In this document: piece after piece, positions 34,754 through 38,345 of the stretch | Layout of the letters: every line of letters starts with the position of its first letter | Numbering within the stretch: position 1 is the stretch's first letter | Source: Actinomycetota bacterium | GTDB taxonomy: Bacteria > Actinomycetota > Aquicultoria > JACQXZ01 | Assembly: GCA_016208465.1 (NCBI GenBank) | Contig: JACQXZ010000020.1 | Location: 1-38,345 of the forward strand | Length of the DNA stretch: 38,345 bases | Reading direction: 5' to 3' | The notes under the pieces: generated by a model | Databases searched by the model: none | What the model was told of the DNA's origin: nothing | The model's input: the letters and a program-made list of their open reading frames with translations, nothing else | Position numbers and translations under genes: made by a program

Positions 34754-37174
34754 GTGCCAGAACAATTCTCTACCAATAAGGCAAGAATACAGTTCTTGTA
34801 TCCCTTCAAAGTGGATCGATGGGAATCCTTTCGCAATGGTATAAATGCGTTTCTGGATGAACAAAAAGATGATTTATTTTCAGAACTGTTTGAAGTAAAA
34901 GACCGTTTACTTACAGCTTTTTCCTCAAATATAAATTTATCACATAAAATAGAAGAAATACTTGGTTCTTGTCTAAATAGATACATGCATCATCCAAATA
35001 ATCGAAAATCTAATGCAAGCATGATTGCTGAGATTCAAGCTCTTGTTGGAAAGCTACCAATCGATGCTCATGGAAGTTATCAATTTGGACAAAACCTCTG
35101 CCATATCGAATTAGCCGAACTAATCCAAAAACACGAAGCTAAATTTCCAGAAAATCTAATGGAGTTTGTGTGCCAGAAAATAAATGCAAGTCAAATTCCT
35201 TTGCTTAGAGAAGCCGAATATCACCCTGGTGACGACCGGGGAACACGTGGTTATTTAGAGCGAAAACGCCCCTACGTCGACACTAAACTAAAAGCCCAAA
35301 ATGTAGCAATAGCAAACCCCCAAACCTTGCCCGACATAATAAAAAAACTCTCACACCATTCGTCGTTTCGAGGAAAGCGTGTAATAAGATTAGCGTCATC
35401 GCTACGACTGATGTCAAATGGTTATGGTTGTCTAAGGCTAAAGGTTCATTTGGTAAATAAAGAGGGTCTTTTTGAATTAGTTGATGAAATTGTATTTGCA
35501 ACTGAGGGGTATCAAGGAAAATCTACCCCTTTGATTCTAAAAAAGAGGGTCTTGCTTGCTAAGAAACTAGAAGAACTAATTGTAGAAGCGATTCGACGAA
35601 GAAGCATCTCAACCATGGAGGTTGTGCTCCAAGAATACTCAACCCATCTTAACACAAAAAGCATTAAAGAGAGATTGCAAACAATAGTTGATGAAATAAC
35701 ATTGGTACAGGGTGAACTATCAACTAACGATATTATAGATATCGAAAACCTCGATCGTGGTCTTGCCCGAGGACAAGAGCCCTTGCTTATTTGGGAAGAG
35801 TCAGATGGAGAAACCTATCTTTGCAAATATTTCGAGCACATAATACAAAATGTCTTCCTGAAAAATCTAAAGGAAGTCTTGGCGCAAGATCGAAACATTC
35901 TTCAATTTATCAATCGTCCTGAACAAAGGCAAACCTCCGAGAGAAAAAATGGCACCTCAAAAGAGCAGTTGATAAGTTCACTGCTGAATCTCGCTTTTCA
36001 GAACCCTTCGCTAACTATTGAAGAACATCCCTATATTACAACTTTCTTAAGCGCACCAGCATTCTTTAAAAAACCAGAAGCAAGAGAAACGAAGGAACTT
36101 GTTGAGCATTTCCGCGCTATGATCAAAAAACATAGAGAAGACTTAGCTCGAATACAAATGAAGTCAAAGTGGGCCGAAATCAGATCCAATTGGCGACCAG
36201 CTATAAGTGTTCTAGAGAATGTTTTTTACTCTGATCTCATCCATATGTCAGTACATGGTAGAAGCACACTTTACTTAGCTTATACTTTATCAAACGCTGA
36301 TGAATATCGACTTATTCCAGATCTAGCTTCGGCTTATAAGTACCGACAGGAACTAAATGATACCCTTCAAGCTCAAAGGATACTCTGGTATGCGTACGTC
36401 ACCTCTGATGATTTGGTAACTCAAGATATAAGGAATATCTCCGCCGCTCTTGAAACTCTAAAAGAGAGGAGTTTAAAAGAAGAGTTTCCAGAGGTAATTG
36501 AGGGACTTGCAGATATAACAAGAGGAATTGACCATCGCAAAGTAGCTCTAGCAGAAATCATGGAAGATCCTTCGAGCAGAAAAGGAGGTAGTTCCCTTTT
36601 TTCGGAACTAATCGAAAAGACTAACCGCGCATTTTATCTGAAAATACTCTATGAAAATCTCCACAACAAGGTTGAACGCTTAGATATGCTTGGTATGCAT
36701 GTAGTTGAAAATGTTCAAGAATACTCCAGTCTGCTTGTCCAAGAAGGTACACGCTCAGCCCAGCTTACCTTAGAATTCTTGGAAGCTATAATAGTAGCCT
36801 TTTACATTACTGAACTGACCCACATTAGCTTTGGAGAAGAAAAGAGAGGTATTCCTCCTTTTGAAGAACAATCATGGGCGTACTTCGTTGTAGCAATAGG
36901 TGTTTTTCTCACTGCTTTGCCGCTTATTACTTCCATTAGGAGAGGAAGATCAAAGCTCTATTTTGAAAATCCTCAGTGGCTAGAACGATTAGAAAACTTT
37001 GGCAAAATTGCTGGTCCAGCCCTGCTGTTTGTTGTTACTTATTTAACAATAGATCCTAAAGGTCCTACACGGAGATGGATAATTGTTATCTTTGTCAGCA
37101 TAATATTTCTAGGCTGGCTCGAGATATTAACAAAATGGTTTGAAAAGTTTTTGGCTTGGATTAAAAACCAATAA
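34754..37174 (+). CDS. large orphan protein with C-terminal TM helices
   Basis: Long ORF (track 34712, 820 aa; GTG at 34754 is an alternative start after AAAAGGA); C-terminal hydrophobic segments; no family recognised. Confidence 0.75.
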   Translation: MPEQFSTNKARIQFLYPFKVDRWESFRNGINAFLDEQKDDLFSELFEVKDRLLTAFSSNINLSHKIEEILGSCLNRYMHHPNNRKSNASMIAEIQALVGKLPIDAHGSYQFGQNLCHIELAELIQKHEAKFPENLMEFVCQKINASQIPLLREAEYHPGDDRGTRGYLERKRPYVDTKLKAQNVAIANPQTLPDIIKKLSHHSSFRGKRVIRLASSLRLMSNGYGCLRLKVHLVNKEGLFELVDEIVFATEGYQGKSTPLILKKRVLLAKKLEELIVEAIRRRSISTMEVVLQEYSTHLNTKSIKERLQTIVDEITLVQGELSTNDIIDIENLDRGLARGQEPLLIWEESDGETYLCKYFEHIIQNVFLKNLKEVLAQDRNILQFINRPEQRQTSERKNGTSKEQLISSLLNLAFQNPSLTIEEHPYITTFLSAPAFFKKPEARETKELVEHFRAMIKKHREDLARIQMKSKWAEIRSNWRPAISVLENVFYSDLIHMSVHGRSTLYLAYTLSNADEYRLIPDLASAYKYRQELNDTLQAQRILWYAYVTSDDLVTQDIRNISAALETLKERSLKEEFPEVIEGLADITRGIDHRKVALAEIMEDPSSRKGGSSLFSELIEKTNRAFYLKILYENLHNKVERLDMLGMHVVENVQEYSSLLVQEGTRSAQLTLEFLEAIIVAFYITELTHISFGEEKRGIPPFEEQSWAYFVVAIGVFLTALPLITSIRRGRSKLYFENPQWLERLENFGKIAGPALLFVVTYLTIDPKGPTRRWIIVIFVSIIFLGWLEILTKWFEKFLAWIKNQ

Positions 37175-37203
37175 TGTATCTCCCTTACTCATCTTCACCC
37201 CAA

Positions 37204-38220
37204 CTATCTCCCCTCAAGGGATAGAGAGATGGATTTAATCGGGTTTTCTTTTGCGAAATGACAGGCGACAAAATGTTTTGGATTAACTTTTTTAAATTCA
37301 GGTTTAACCTGCCTGCAAATATCTTCTGCAATTGGACAACGTGTATTGAAACGACACCCATATGGCGGATTAACTGGACTTGGTATATCCCCTTTCAGAA
37401 CAATTCGCTTATGCTCCACAGCTTTTTTGGGATCTGGAACCGGAACTGCTGAAAGTAAAGCCTGTGTGTAAGGATGATGGGGTGATTTAAACAATTCCAG
37501 AGTTTCTGCAAACTCAACTATCTGACCCAGATACATAACCGCGACAGAATCACTGATATGTCTAACAACGCTTAAATCATGCGCAATAAACAAATAACTC
37601 AGCTTGAATCGCTTTTGAATATCTTCTAATAAATTAATTATTTGAGCCTGAACAGAAACATCTAAAGCAGAAACAGGTTCGTCACAAATGATTAATTTTG
37701 GATTAAGAGCAAGCGCGCGGGCAAGACCAATTCGCTGTCTCTGACCGCCGCTAAACTGATCAGGATAATCTTTTGAAGAATCAGGATCAAGACCTACTGT
37801 CTCTAACAGTTCATTAACTTTCTTTTTGCGTTCTTCCTTCTTTCCGATTTTGTGAATTATAAAAGGCTCGCTTATAATTTCGCCGATCTTCATCCGCGGA
37901 TTTAAAGAAGCATAAGGATTTTGAAAAACTATTTGTATCTGACGTCGAAGATTTTTTAACTCGGAATGTCTGTATTTTAATATATTTTCGCCTTCAAAAT
38001 AAATAGAACCAGAATCAGGCTCAATTAAACGAAGAATGATTCGGGCAATCGTGGACTTGCCACATCCGCTTTCTCCAACCAAGCCTAGTGTTTTCCCTCT
38101 TTCCACTGAAAAACTTACTCCATCAAGCGCATGAGTCAAACCTGCTTTTCTTCTAAAAATATATTTTCTTCTCATCAAAAAATATTTTACTATCTCATTA
38201 ACTTCTAAAAGTTCAGACAT
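37204..38220 (-). CDS. oligo/dipeptide ABC transporter ATP-binding protein (DppF/OppF type)
   Basis: GLVGESGCGKSTIARIILRL, QFSGGQRQRIGLARALALNP, C-terminal NPPYGCRFNTRCPIAEDIC. Start set at MSELLEV. Confidence 0.93.
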   Translation of the reverse strand: MSELLEVNEIVKYFLMRRKYIFRRKAGLTHALDGVSFSVERGKTLGLVGESGCGKSTIARIILRLIEPDSGSIYFEGENILKYRHSELKNLRRQIQIVFQNPYASLNPRMKIGEIISEPFIIHKIGKKEERKKKVNELLETVGLDPDSSKDYPDQFSGGQRQRIGLARALALNPKLIICDEPVSALDVSVQAQIINLLEDIQKRFKLSYLFIAHDLSVVRHISDSVAVMYLGQIVEFAETLELFKSPHHPYTQALLSAVPVPDPKKAVEHKRIVLKGDIPSPVNPPYGCRFNTRCPIAEDICRQVKPEFKKVNPKHFVACHFAKENPIKSISLSLEGR

Positions 38221-38345
38221 ATCCGATTTCACTCTTTCTCTTTCTGGCAAGATGACAAGCAACAAAATGGCTTTCCGAAATTTCTTCTAACTGTGGTTTT
38301 ACCAGACTGCAAATATCCTGAACCAGCTCGCATCTTGGATGAAAA
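38213..38345 (-). CDS. oligo/dipeptide ABC transporter ATP-binding protein (DppD/OppD type), C-terminus only
   Basis: FHPRCELVQDICSLVKPQLEEISESHFVACHLARKRKSEIGYV*, overlapping the start of the DppF-type gene. Confidence 0.85.
   Translation of the reverse strand, partial: FHPRCELVQDICSLVKPQLEEISESHFVACHLARKRKSEIGYV

Overview
The window is bacterial chromosome. From the left it contains: a minus-strand dcw cluster (mraZ-rsmH-ftsL-like-ftsI-murE-murF-mraY, with mraY cut by the window edge); small accessory genes; tRNA-Glu, tRNA-Gln, gltX and rnpB; an rnhA / zinc-ribbon / split Nif3 / pabC / pabB block; a compact chromosomal integron (about 17.1-23.7 kb); a CcmF/CcsA-like cytochrome maturation pair; a rubrerythrin/rubredoxin/cytochrome c group; a NikR-controlled nickel/cobalt ECF transporter operon; tRNA-Leu; an 820-aa orphan membrane protein; and a dipeptide-type ABC transporter ATPase pair (one truncated by the window edge). 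The strongest discovery is the integron. An IntI-type integrase with an extra N-terminal region is divergent from a cassette array whose genes are all on the minus strand. The array has three readable attC sites with cross-matching R''/R' boxes. Its cassettes carry a toxin-antitoxin pair, a DpnA-like/MutH-Sau3AI-like restriction-modification pair, a 499-aa alpha/beta hydrolase and a nucleotidyltransferase pair. A 398-bp transposase remnant sits exactly in the GTT core of one attC. A 19-bp palindrome lies in the intI leader. Other items: several dispersed repeat or hairpin families, two tRNAs sharing a 5' leader motif, a split Nif3 gene, a DUF2283/DUF4258 cassette bounded by direct repeats, and small proteins missed by the ORF track. 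All calls are from reading the sequence; no searches were run.
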